Part shown: positions 9,486 through 18,513 of the stretch, piece after piece
How positions within the stretch are numbered: position 1 is the stretch's first letter
How the letters are laid out: each line of letters opens with the position of its first letter
Origin: Bacillota bacterium
GTDB lineage: Bacteria > Bacillota > Sulfobacillia > Sulfobacillales > JAIMBI01
Direction of reading: 5' to 3'
DNA: 38,513 nucleotides
Assembly (NCBI GenBank): GCA_021818685.1
Contig: JAKATP010000014.1
Span: 1 to 38,513, forward strand
Notes under the pieces: model-generated
Seen by the model: the letters and a program-made list of their open reading frames with translations, nothing else
Database searches by the model: none
What the model was told of the DNA's origin: nothing
Made by a program: the position numbers and the translations under genes

Positions 9486-9888
9486 AGGCCGGCAGGACGA
9501 CATCCCCCTCTTCAATCCATGTGACGGTGACGCGCTGACCGATGCGAAGGGCCGACGGGTCGGTCGTGATAATTTCGGAAAACATGCGAAAGCCCTCGTC
9601 CAGATCCACGAGGGCCACCGCCACCGGAAGCCGCGCGCGGAAGGCGGGATGGCTGTGCTGGCGCATGACGGTGACGCTGTAGATGAGACCCCGCCCCTCG
9701 GAGTCGTGCCACTGAAGCTCGGTCGCCGTACAGCGCGTGCAGTGCGAGCGCGGGTAGAACACGATGGCGCCGCAGCTCCGACAGGTCTGATAGGAGAGAC
9801 GGTGCTCACGGCATCGCGCGTAGAAGGGCTCCGTGTCGGGCTCCGGAAACCGCGGCACTGGTCGGGCGGGCTCGATGTCAGATGCCAT
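9463..9888 (-). CDS. DUF35 Zn-ribbon / OB-fold protein
   Basis: CRSCGAIVFYPRSHCTRC zinc ribbon followed by an OB-fold-like region (GLIYSVTVMRQHSHPAFRARLPVAVALVDLDEGFRMFSEI); adjacent to a thiolase-like gene, the usual pairing. Confidence 0.92.
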   Translation of the reverse strand: MASDIEPARPVPRFPEPDTEPFYARCREHRLSYQTCRSCGAIVFYPRSHCTRCTATELQWHDSEGRGLIYSVTVMRQHSHPAFRARLPVAVALVDLDEGFRMFSEIITTDPSALRIGQRVTVTWIEEGDVVLPAFTPAEEC

Positions 9889-9893
9889 GGTGC

Positions 9894-11087
9894 TTAATCC
9901 CTCCCCAAAATGATGGTGGATGCGGCATGGCGCGTGCCCAACTGGCCCCCGTTGCCGTGCGCGACGGCATATCGGGCGTCCGGTACCTGGCTTGTGGAGT
10001 CACCGCGGAGCTGACGGACCGCCTCGATGAGCAGGAACAGACCGCGCATGCCGGGGTGGTTCGATGAGAGCCCGCCTCCATCGGTATTGAGGGCGGGACC
10101 GCCCGGGCGGTCAAACCGGAGGCGGCCCCCGGCGACGTAGGCCCCGCCCTCTCCTTTGGCACAAAAGCCCAGGTCCTCCAGAATAGCCAGGACCGTGATG
10201 GTAAAAGAGTCGTAGATCATGGCGATATCCATGTCCTCCGGGCGGAGTCCTGCCTGTGCAAAAGCGATCGGGCCCGACTGTGCCCCCGCCGTCACCGTGA
10301 TGTCCCGTGCGTTTTCGGGGTATCCCACGGCCTCCCCGCTGCCGAGGAGCCACACGGGCCGGTGGCGGGTGTCACGGGCCACCGCCGCATCGGCGATGAC
10401 GACGGCGCCGCCGCCGTCGGACACCATGCAGCAGTCAAGCAGATGGAGCGGGTCCGCAATCAAGCGGGAGCCGGTCACGTCGCCGGTCGTAATCTCGCGG
10501 ATGTCCCGGAAATGGAGCGCCTCAAGCGCCCGCACGGCCTCGGGATTCCGCATGGCATGGTAGCGGGTCGTCACGGCAATCTCGGCCAGCTCCTCGGCTG
10601 TGGTACCGTACTGGTGCATGTGGCGCGCCGCCACGAGCGCGTAGCTCCCGATGAGGGTGAGACCCCAGGGAGTCTCCATGTTGGCAGCCGGTGTGGGGCG
10701 GTCAAGGCGCGGGCCCCCGATGCCCGACGGCATGCGGCTGTCGCTTTTAGCCGTCGATCCGTACGTGAGGAGCGCGACCCGGGCCTTTTTTTCCCGGATC
10801 GCGGCCAGTGCATGGGCGGCATGAAATTCGTAGGAGCTTCCCCCCACCCCGGTCCCGTCCACCACCCGCGGGTGCAGATTCAAGTATTCCGCCATCACGA
10901 CGCCGGCCATGCCCGGCGTCGTCTCTCCCGCATCGTAAAGCGCGTCCACATCGCTCCACCCGAGCCCTGCATCCTCCAGGGCGCGGGCTGCCGAGTGCGC
11001 CTTTATCTGCATGGCGCTTACTCCCTCCACCTTGCGGTCGGGGTACTCGTGGATCCCCACGATGGCCGCCGTCCTGTCGCTCGCCAT
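9894..11087 (-). CDS. Thiolase-like / lipid-transfer protein (SCP-x / Ltp2-like superfamily)
   Basis: AIVGIHEYPDRKVEG, GGSSYEFHAAHALAAIREKKARVALLTYGSTAKS, MIYDSFTITVLAILEDLGFCAKGEGGAYV, AHGNGGQLGTRHAASTIIL. Confidence 0.92.
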   Translation of the reverse strand: MASDRTAAIVGIHEYPDRKVEGVSAMQIKAHSAARALEDAGLGWSDVDALYDAGETTPGMAGVVMAEYLNLHPRVVDGTGVGGSSYEFHAAHALAAIREKKARVALLTYGSTAKSDSRMPSGIGGPRLDRPTPAANMETPWGLTLIGSYALVAARHMHQYGTTAEELAEIAVTTRYHAMRNPEAVRALEALHFRDIREITTGDVTGSRLIADPLHLLDCCMVSDGGGAVVIADAAVARDTRHRPVWLLGSGEAVGYPENARDITVTAGAQSGPIAFAQAGLRPEDMDIAMIYDSFTITVLAILEDLGFCAKGEGGAYVAGGRLRFDRPGGPALNTDGGGLSSNHPGMRGLFLLIEAVRQLRGDSTSQVPDARYAVAHGNGGQLGTRHAASTIILGRD

Positions 11088-11091
11088 GGTC

Positions 11092-13254
11092 CTACCTCCC
11101 TCCCGCCTGTGGGTCCTCTTCCTCGAAGACCATCAGAGCGTCCAGAATCTCGATCACGCGTCCGGATACATAAAGCGGGTTCACCTCGAGCGCCAAGAGC
11201 CGCGGCCCGAACCCGAGTGCCGTCGCCGCGATGTCGGCGATGACAAGCGCCAGCTGGTTCATGTCCGCCGCTTCGCCGCCCCGCACACCCTCGAGGAGGG
11301 CCTGTCCCCGCAGTTCGGCCAACATCCGTCGGACCTCTGCGGCCGTTACCGGCAAGAGGCGAAGGGCACGATCCTGCAGAACTTCCACCAGCACGCCTCC
11401 GGTGGCGACGGTAAGAACCGGTCCCCAGCTCGGATCCCGGGTCACGCTGACCAGAAGCTCGGTCCCGCCGGAGCGCATAGGGGACACCACCACGCCGCCC
11501 AGCACCGCATCTGGTCGCGCCGCAGTCACGTGTTGCACGATGTCCTGGTACGCGGCAGCGACTTCTGTGGGACCGCGAAGGTTAAGTCGTACACCGCCCA
11601 CGTCCGTCTTGTGCAGCAGGCCATCGGCCGCCGCCTTGAGTGCGACGGGGCCGCCGAATTGAGCCGCCGCCTGAACGGCCTCGGTGGCGGAGTGCGCGAG
11701 CTGGCTTGGGACCAGGGGCAGACCCCACGACTGCAGGAGGCCGCGGGCCGCCTGTTCTCCGAGGACACCCGCGGGGAAACCCTCCGGTGACGCCCCCCGG
11801 ACCGTCGGCGCCGCGTTATCCGTGGGCGGCCGGTGCGCGATCTCACGCCACCAGAGCGCGTGCCCGAGAGCCGACATGCCATGCTCGATACCTCCCAGAG
11901 GCCGCAGGTGAAGGACGTCTGCCCACCCGGCCCCTTCCTGGGGGATGTCCTGGAGGGTCTGGGTGGCCGGATACACGGGATGGGGCGAGCGTGCGGCAAT
12001 GGCCGCGAGCGCCTCCCACTGCGCCTTCAGACGGCTGTTCTCGTTGCCCTCCGTCGGCACGCTTAAGAAGGTCAGGAGAAAGTCGAAGGCCGGGTCGTCG
12101 ACGGCGATGCCTAGGGCGCGTTCGGTCAGGCTCCCGTCCACGACCACGTAACCCGTGACATCCAGGGGATTGTGCGCGCTGCCAAACGACGGCAGCAGCT
12201 CCGTGAGCCGCGCCCGGGTGGCCGCGGAAAAATCCGGAAGTTCAACGCCTTCTGCAGCCGCCCGGTCGGCCAGGATCTCCGAGGCCCCGCCCGACGCGGT
12301 AATCACCCCCGCCCGCGGTCCCGGAGGCGCTCCGTAGTATCCGAGGAAGCCAGCCGTCACCATGAGATCCTCAAAGGAGCGCACCCGGATGACGCCTGCG
12401 GACCGAAACGCTGCGTCATTGACCGCGTCGTCGCCCACGAGGGCACCCGTATGCAAAAGCGCCGTACGGCGGCTCACGGCCGTCTGCCCGACTTTGAGGA
12501 CCACCACCGGCTTTTGAGCCGCCAGGGCCTCCCGGGCTACCCGCAAGAAACGCCGCGGATCCCGGATAGATTCGAGAAAGAGGGCAATCACGCGGGTTTG
12601 GGGGTCATGCACCAGATAGTCCATGACGTCCGTGGCCGTGATCTGCATCTCGTTGCCCATCGAACAGAGAAGAGATAACCCCATCGCATGCTGGCGCACA
12701 AACGACACGGCGGTCGAGGCCAGCGCCCCGCTCTGGAGCATGACGCCGATAGGCCCGGACCGAAGCGGGGGGGTGATGGGGAGGCCATAGGGCACGATAC
12801 CGGCCGGGGCATTAATGAAACCGTTCCCATTCGGACCCAACACGGTGATCGCGTGGGCGTCCGCAAACGTTTGCAGCGCCATCTGCCGTCGCACGCCCTC
12901 CTCCCCCACCTCCCCGTAACCAGCCGTTAGCACGACGGCGTTTCGGATGTGAAGCTCGGCCGCCTCCTCCATGACCGACATCACAGCGGTGGTCGGAACC
13001 ATGACGTAAACCAGGTCCGGGGGCTCCGCGATGTCGGACAGGCGCCGCACGGCCGGGACGCCATGCACGATTTCACGCACAGGGTGCACGAGATGCACCG
13101 GGCCCGGAAACCCTCCCTGGCGAAGATTGTGATAGGTGTTGCTGGACCAGCGGGAGTTGTCCGTGGCCCCCACCAGCGCAATGGAGCGGGGATGGAACAG
13201 GGCTCTTAGTGCCGACCTGCGGTCGGCCGCCGTCGCGTCCGTTAAGTCCGCCAT
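11092..13254 (-). CDS. Acyl-CoA synthetase (NDP-forming), fused alpha/beta subunits
   Basis: 720 aa; CoA-binding N-terminus (ALFHPRSIALVGATDNSRW), HTGALVGDD region, ATP-grasp C-terminus (ALKAAADGLLHKTDVGGVRLNL, LALEVNPLYV). Confidence 0.93.
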   Translation of the reverse strand: MADLTDATAADRRSALRALFHPRSIALVGATDNSRWSSNTYHNLRQGGFPGPVHLVHPVREIVHGVPAVRRLSDIAEPPDLVYVMVPTTAVMSVMEEAAELHIRNAVVLTAGYGEVGEEGVRRQMALQTFADAHAITVLGPNGNGFINAPAGIVPYGLPITPPLRSGPIGVMLQSGALASTAVSFVRQHAMGLSLLCSMGNEMQITATDVMDYLVHDPQTRVIALFLESIRDPRRFLRVAREALAAQKPVVVLKVGQTAVSRRTALLHTGALVGDDAVNDAAFRSAGVIRVRSFEDLMVTAGFLGYYGAPPGPRAGVITASGGASEILADRAAAEGVELPDFSAATRARLTELLPSFGSAHNPLDVTGYVVVDGSLTERALGIAVDDPAFDFLLTFLSVPTEGNENSRLKAQWEALAAIAARSPHPVYPATQTLQDIPQEGAGWADVLHLRPLGGIEHGMSALGHALWWREIAHRPPTDNAAPTVRGASPEGFPAGVLGEQAARGLLQSWGLPLVPSQLAHSATEAVQAAAQFGGPVALKAAADGLLHKTDVGGVRLNLRGPTEVAAAYQDIVQHVTAARPDAVLGGVVVSPMRSGGTELLVSVTRDPSWGPVLTVATGGVLVEVLQDRALRLLPVTAAEVRRMLAELRGQALLEGVRGGEAADMNQLALVIADIAATALGFGPRLLALEVNPLYVSGRVIEILDALMVFEEEDPQAGGR

Positions 13255-13268
13255 CGGCCGTCTCCCCC

Positions 13269-14468
13269 CTAGCTGCGCTGGTCGCGCGGAAGCCCGAGCA
13301 CGCGCTCCGCGATGACGTTTCGCTGGATCTGGGAGGTGCCGGCAAAAATGGTCTCCGCCCGCGCCTGAAAGAAGGCCCGGTGCAGGGTGCCCCCGCCCAC
13401 ACTGTCCATTCCGCTCGCATACGGCATCGCGGCCCCCAGGATGTCCATCCCCAAGTCGCCGAGCCGCTTGTGCATCTCACTGTAGAAGAGCTTCAGCATG
13501 GAGGCCTCGGGTCCCAGCTTGTCCTGCTGCTGGAGCTGCGTAATGACGTTGTAGCCATGAAAGCGTAGGATCTGAATCTCGGACCATAGGGCCACCAGCC
13601 GCTGGCGGAAGTGACTATCCTCGATAAGCGGTCCCCGCTCGCCCGTCTGGGTCCGGGCGGCCTCCACGGCTGCCTCCCACTCGCGCATGAAGTGGGCGTA
13701 GCGGCCTACAATGGTAACGCCACGCTCGAACGAGAGAATGGTGTTAGCCACGCGCCAGCCATCGTTCACCTGCCCCACGACGTTTTCACGGGCGGTGCGC
13801 GCCCCGTCGAACGAGACCTGGTTGAAATGGGCTTCCCCGGTTAACTGCACCAGGGGTTCCACCTTCACCGCGGGCTGCCGCATGGGCACCAGCAGGAACG
13901 TGATGCCGCGGTGCTTGGGCACGGTCGGGTCGGTCCGCGCCAGCACAAAGCACCAATCTGCCAGATGTGCGTTCGATGTCCAGATTTTCTGTCCGGTGAT
14001 GACCCAAACGTCTCCTTGAAGTTCGGCCCGCGTGCGCAGGGAGGCGAGGTCCGAGCCGGAATTCGGCTCCGAGTAGCCCTGACACCAGACTTCGTCGCCC
14101 GCCAGGAGCGGAGGGAGGAAGCGGCGCTTTTGTTCATCGGTACCCTCCACCAGCAGGGTGGGGCCTAAAAGGCCCTTCCCGAGACCATTGATGCCGGAGG
14201 GGGCGCCAGCGCGTGCGCATTCCTCGGCGAAGATGACCTCCTCGACCCAAGAAAGGCCCTGCCCGCCATACTCTCGGGGCCACGACAGACCGGCCATGCC
14301 GTGCGCGTAGAGGGTCTTCTCCCACCAGAGCCCGACCCGCGCCCGTTCCTCGGCGTCGGCCGGAACCGGGTGGGCGGGTGTACCCCATCCTGGTGGCAGC
14401 ACCGTTTCCAGGAAGTCCCGGCACCGGATCCGAAACGCCTCTTCCGCCTCCGTGTAGGCAATATTCAC
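13269..14468 (-). CDS. Acyl-CoA dehydrogenase
   Basis: EEVIFAEECARAGAP, WCQGYSEPNSGSDLASLRTRAELQGDVWVITGQKIWTSNAHLADWCFVLART, TIFAGTSQIQRNVIAERVLGLPR. Confidence 0.95.
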   Translation of the reverse strand: MNIAYTEAEEAFRIRCRDFLETVLPPGWGTPAHPVPADAEERARVGLWWEKTLYAHGMAGLSWPREYGGQGLSWVEEVIFAEECARAGAPSGINGLGKGLLGPTLLVEGTDEQKRRFLPPLLAGDEVWCQGYSEPNSGSDLASLRTRAELQGDVWVITGQKIWTSNAHLADWCFVLARTDPTVPKHRGITFLLVPMRQPAVKVEPLVQLTGEAHFNQVSFDGARTARENVVGQVNDGWRVANTILSFERGVTIVGRYAHFMREWEAAVEAARTQTGERGPLIEDSHFRQRLVALWSEIQILRFHGYNVITQLQQQDKLGPEASMLKLFYSEMHKRLGDLGMDILGAAMPYASGMDSVGGGTLHRAFFQARAETIFAGTSQIQRNVIAERVLGLPRDQRS

Positions 14469-15619
14469 GCGTCTCCTCCTCCCACCGGCGCGCCTACCCG
14501 GCGGGGTGTAGCCCCGTCCAGCACCACGCGCGCCATTTTCTCCCGGATCTGAACCGGGGTGCCGAGTTCAGCGGCGATTCGCCACCCGCGCTTGAAGTAC
14601 AGATGCATGTCGCTATCCCAGGTGTAGCCGATGCCACCGTGTAGCTGAATGGCATCACTCGTGACCGTACGCGCGGTATCGGACGCGTAGGCTTTGGCCA
14701 GGGCGGCGTACAATTCGGCCTCGGCGCCGCCCTGGGAGATCGCCCAGGCGGCGTAGCGGTTCGCCACCCGTGCACTTTCCACCAGCAGATAGTCGTCGGC
14801 CGCCGTATGCTTGACCGCCTGGAAGCGGCCGACCGGCTGGCCGAACTGCTCGCGCACCTTCACGTACTCGACCGTCGCCGAGAACGCCTGTTCGGCGGCC
14901 CCGAGCGCTTCGGAGGCCAGGGCGGACCAGGCGGTGATCCGCATCTCCTCGAAAAGCTCCCTTCCGTAGCCAATCACGGCATCGTCCGCCAGCACTGCCC
15001 CGTGAAACTCGAGGGCATAAAGCGGGTAGGACCCGTCAAGGCTCTCAAGTGCCACCATCTCGGTGCCGGCCGCACGCGGATCCACCAGGACCAGGGCAAT
15101 ACCGCCCGCCTGCTTCCACTCCACCGGCATCACGACCACGGTGGCGGCGGCGGCGTACGGGACAAACGTGCGCCGCCCGTACAGCCGGACCGGTCCCGAG
15201 CCCACCGCCTGCACGCCGGCTCCCGTCCAGAGCCCGTCCGGACTTCCCCACGCCACGGTGGCCGTCTCGCCGCCGGCGGCCAGCGCCGGACCCAGGCGCT
15301 CCTGCCGCGGGGATGCTGGCCGACGCGAAAGGGCCCGCGCAGCCACGTACGTCTCCAGCAAAGGAAAGGGCAGAAGTGCCGCCCCGCTGGCCTCAAAGAT
15401 GAGGGCCATATCAAGGGGGCTCAGAGCACTTCCTCCCTGCTCCTCGGGGACGCCGGCACCGAGCATCCCCTGCTCCGCCAAGGGGCCGCGCAGGCGCTCG
15501 ACCACTGCGGATTTCTCCCGATACGCGCTGCGCGCGCCCGCCGGGCCCGCGATGGCCGAAAAGAGATCGCGGGCGGCGTCGCGCAGCAGATATTGCTCGG
15601 ATGAAAAATTGAAGTCCAT
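14465..15619 (-). CDS. Acyl-CoA dehydrogenase (second, partner-type)
   Basis: MDFNFSSEQYLLRDAARDLFS, YVKVREQFGQPVGRFQAVKHTAADDYLLVESAR, SDAIQLHGGIGYTWDSDMHLYFKRGW; 4-bp overlap with the next acyl-CoA dehydrogenase. Confidence 0.94.
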   Translation of the reverse strand: MDFNFSSEQYLLRDAARDLFSAIAGPAGARSAYREKSAVVERLRGPLAEQGMLGAGVPEEQGGSALSPLDMALIFEASGAALLPFPLLETYVAARALSRRPASPRQERLGPALAAGGETATVAWGSPDGLWTGAGVQAVGSGPVRLYGRRTFVPYAAAATVVVMPVEWKQAGGIALVLVDPRAAGTEMVALESLDGSYPLYALEFHGAVLADDAVIGYGRELFEEMRITAWSALASEALGAAEQAFSATVEYVKVREQFGQPVGRFQAVKHTAADDYLLVESARVANRYAAWAISQGGAEAELYAALAKAYASDTARTVTSDAIQLHGGIGYTWDSDMHLYFKRGWRIAAELGTPVQIREKMARVVLDGATPRRVGAPVGGGDA

Positions 15620-15631
15620 GCGTCCCCTCCC

Positions 15632-16405
15632 CTAATGTCCGAGGAACGTTACCCCACGCTTCTCCACCTGGGCCGCGAGCGCCTCTCGATGATCGTGACT
15701 GTCATGCAGGGATTCCGTGGCCCGCCCCTCGGCCGCCATGGCTGCCCGAAGGCCGAGCGCCGACGAGCCGCGCACCAGATCGCGGGCGAGGCGGATCGCG
15801 GCCGTAGGCCCTTGAGCGAGGCGTCTGGCCCACTCCTCCACCGTCGGCCAAAAGTCGTCCTCGCCCGTCAGCACATGCACGAGGCCCATGCGGGCCGCTT
15901 CCTGGGCGGCCACCTCCCGCCCCGTGATGATCATTTCTAGTGCGCGCGCTTCCCCGACAATACGCGGCAGGAGCCAGGTACCCCCGACGTCGGGAGGGAT
16001 CGCGAGACGAATGTACGCCTCCGAGAAGACGGCCCGGGGATGCGCGATGCGGATATCCGAGGCCAGCGTAAAGTCGCAGCCGGCACCATACGCGAGGCCG
16101 TTCACCGCCGCAATCTTGGGTACGGGAAATTCGTAGTACGCCACCATCAGCGCATGAGCCAGGTCGGCCCACGAAGGCGCATCGGGGTCATTGACCGTCG
16201 ACGCCCATTCCTTCACGTCGGCCCCCGCCGAGAAAGCCCGGCCGGTCCCGGTCAGGACGATGGCGCGGACCTCCTGGTCACGAAATCGGGCCAGTGCCCC
16301 CTGAAACTGGCGCAGAACGTCAACAGACAGGGCATTCAAGCGCTCTGGGCGGTTGAGCCGCAGTACCCCGACTTGGTCTTTCACCTCAATGTCGACAAAC
16401 GCCAT
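15632..16405 (-). CDS. Enoyl-CoA hydratase/isomerase (crotonase) family protein
   Basis: GRAFSAGADVKEW, AAVNGLAYGAGCDFTLASDIRIA, FSEAYIRLAIPPDVGGTWLLPRIVGEARALEMIITGR. Confidence 0.93.
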   Translation of the reverse strand: MAFVDIEVKDQVGVLRLNRPERLNALSVDVLRQFQGALARFRDQEVRAIVLTGTGRAFSAGADVKEWASTVNDPDAPSWADLAHALMVAYYEFPVPKIAAVNGLAYGAGCDFTLASDIRIAHPRAVFSEAYIRLAIPPDVGGTWLLPRIVGEARALEMIITGREVAAQEAARMGLVHVLTGEDDFWPTVEEWARRLAQGPTAAIRLARDLVRGSSALGLRAAMAAEGRATESLHDSHDHREALAAQVEKRGVTFLGH

Positions 16406-18513
16406 CAGCTGCTCCTTTCTCGTGCCGCCGGCGCCTCCTCGAGGAGGAGGACGTCGGCGGCCACCGCCCCCTCACCCACCCTTCCAACCAACAGCGGGTT
16501 CACGTCCACGGTGATCCGCCGTTCGCGGTGATGTCCCAAAAAGTCGGACAGCGCCACCACGGCCCTTATGAGTGCGTCGACGTCATAGCCCGCGCGACCG
16601 CGATAGCCCGCGAGGATCCGGCTCCCCCGCGTCTCCGACAGCGCCTGGCGCACCTCCTCCGGAGACGCGCCGATCAAAACGGGGACCGTGTCCCGCCAGA
16701 TCTCCACGTCAACACCCCCGAGGCCCGTCACCAGGACCCCGCTCACGGTCGAGCCGCCGACGAACCATTCCAGGCGCCGAGGCAGGTACGCCTCCACCAG
16801 AAATCTGCCCGCCCCGAGGCCGGCGTTTTGAAGCCGGCGCCCCATCTCACGCGCCGCCTGCACGAGCTCGGCCTCAGAGCCCAGGTCGACCACCACCGCA
16901 CCCACGTCAGACTTGTGCCGGATGTGCAGGGCTTTCAGTACGACCGGATAGCCCACCGCGGCTCCAGCGCGCGCCACGTCCGCCAGCGAGCCGGCGCGCG
17001 CTCCGGGCGGATGACACAGGCCCCAGGCGGCGAGCGTCTCCTTGGCCTCCCACTCGTCCCACGGGCCCTCCGCGAGCGGACCCGCGGCACTCGGGAGGCG
17101 CTTCCGCGGAGGGACCCAGGATACGGCCTCGCGCCCGACGCGCGTCACCTCGGCGAGGGCCGCCATGGTGGGACGGAGGCCGGCAAACACCTGGACGCCC
17201 ACATCCCGCGCCCGGTGATAGTAGCGGTCCGGCACGCCGCCCATCGTGGTCATGACCAGCACCGGTTTTCCGGTGCGGTGATGCGCGTGGGCCGCACCGT
17301 CCATCATCGTCTCCCACGGCCCCACGTGGTCCGGGTTACCGGGAAAGTCCTGCACGACCCCCAACAGGTCCACTTGGGCGTCAGCCGCGATGCCTGTCAC
17401 CACCGTCGTGTAGGGCTCCTCGGTACCCCAGGTGCTGGCCCCGTAATCGAGCGGATTCTGCGGGTGCACGTAGACCGGCAGGGCCTCCTCCAGGCGCGCC
17501 CGGCTCTCTTCGGTGAGTTCCGCCAACTGCACTCCTAAGCTGTCGGCCAAGTCGGCCATGAGTCCACACTCGCCGCCGGAACTAGCTGCGAGGCCCACCT
17601 GGAGACGTCCCGGCTCTCCTATCCGCGCCAATAGCTTCAAGGTGGCCACAAACTCTTCCAGATCCCCTGCTTCGGCGAAGGGCACCCGCCTGCGCATCGC
17701 CCTCCACCACTCGTCCCCGGCGGCCAGAGCACCCGTGTGGGCCTGGGCCATCGCCCGTCCAAGCGCGCTCCGCCCGAGGTGGAGCACGCACAGCGGCTTT
17801 CCCGCCCGCCGGGCTTTCTCGGCCATGGCCAGAAACCCGTCCGCATCCGGCCGGCCCTCGATGATGGCGCCCAGAACGTGCACCTCCTCGCGCGGCAGGA
17901 GCCACTCGAGAAACTCCATGGGGCTCACACCCCAGTGATTGCCGGAGGAGATGACATAACTGAAGGCCTGCCCTACGAAGCAGTTGACGAGATGGTTCGC
18001 GAGATTGCCGCTCTGCGACACCACGGCCGCCCCCGCGGCCATAAAAGGCCGCTCGGGCAGACCGATGGACCACGCCCCGGTCAGGCCACCCGCCATCCCC
18101 ACGTATCCGAGACAGTTCGGGCCCAGCACGGCCACACCCGATCCCCGTGAAATCTCCTCGATACGGCCCCGATAGACGTCAGGAACATCCGCAGCCAGGA
18201 CGATGGCCCCGCCGGCGCCTGCCGCCTGGGCCTCCTCCAGGACTGTGAGCACCGCCGATCCGGGCGTGGCAACCACCACCAGATCGACCGCTTCCGGGAG
18301 TTCGCGGAGGCTCGGAAAACACGGATGGCCGGCGACTTCCTGGTAACGGGGATTCACCCCATAGAGGCGCCCCTGCCAGCTGCGCCGAGCCAGGTTTCCC
18401 AGGATACGCATCCCGTAGCGCGAGTTGGGCGACGCCCCCACTACCGCCACCGACGAGGGTGTCAGGAGACGGGTGAGCTGGCGCGCGCGGTCAGACTCCA
18501 CCGCCGCCCTCAC
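16405..18513 (-). CDS. Acyl-CoA synthetase (NDP-forming), second paralogue
   Basis: 702 aa; LTPSSVAVVGASPNSRYGMRILGNL, VAVLGPNCLGYVG, AHTGALAAGDEWW, ATP-grasp VVLKALHIRHKSDVGAVVVDLG, ITVDVNPLLVG. Confidence 0.93.
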   Translation of the reverse strand: MRAAVESDRARQLTRLLTPSSVAVVGASPNSRYGMRILGNLARRSWQGRLYGVNPRYQEVAGHPCFPSLRELPEAVDLVVVATPGSAVLTVLEEAQAAGAGGAIVLAADVPDVYRGRIEEISRGSGVAVLGPNCLGYVGMAGGLTGAWSIGLPERPFMAAGAAVVSQSGNLANHLVNCFVGQAFSYVISSGNHWGVSPMEFLEWLLPREEVHVLGAIIEGRPDADGFLAMAEKARRAGKPLCVLHLGRSALGRAMAQAHTGALAAGDEWWRAMRRRVPFAEAGDLEEFVATLKLLARIGEPGRLQVGLAASSGGECGLMADLADSLGVQLAELTEESRARLEEALPVYVHPQNPLDYGASTWGTEEPYTTVVTGIAADAQVDLLGVVQDFPGNPDHVGPWETMMDGAAHAHHRTGKPVLVMTTMGGVPDRYYHRARDVGVQVFAGLRPTMAALAEVTRVGREAVSWVPPRKRLPSAAGPLAEGPWDEWEAKETLAAWGLCHPPGARAGSLADVARAGAAVGYPVVLKALHIRHKSDVGAVVVDLGSEAELVQAAREMGRRLQNAGLGAGRFLVEAYLPRRLEWFVGGSTVSGVLVTGLGGVDVEIWRDTVPVLIGASPEEVRQALSETRGSRILAGYRGRAGYDVDALIRAVVALSDFLGHHRERRITVDVNPLLVGRVGEGAVAADVLLLEEAPAARERSS

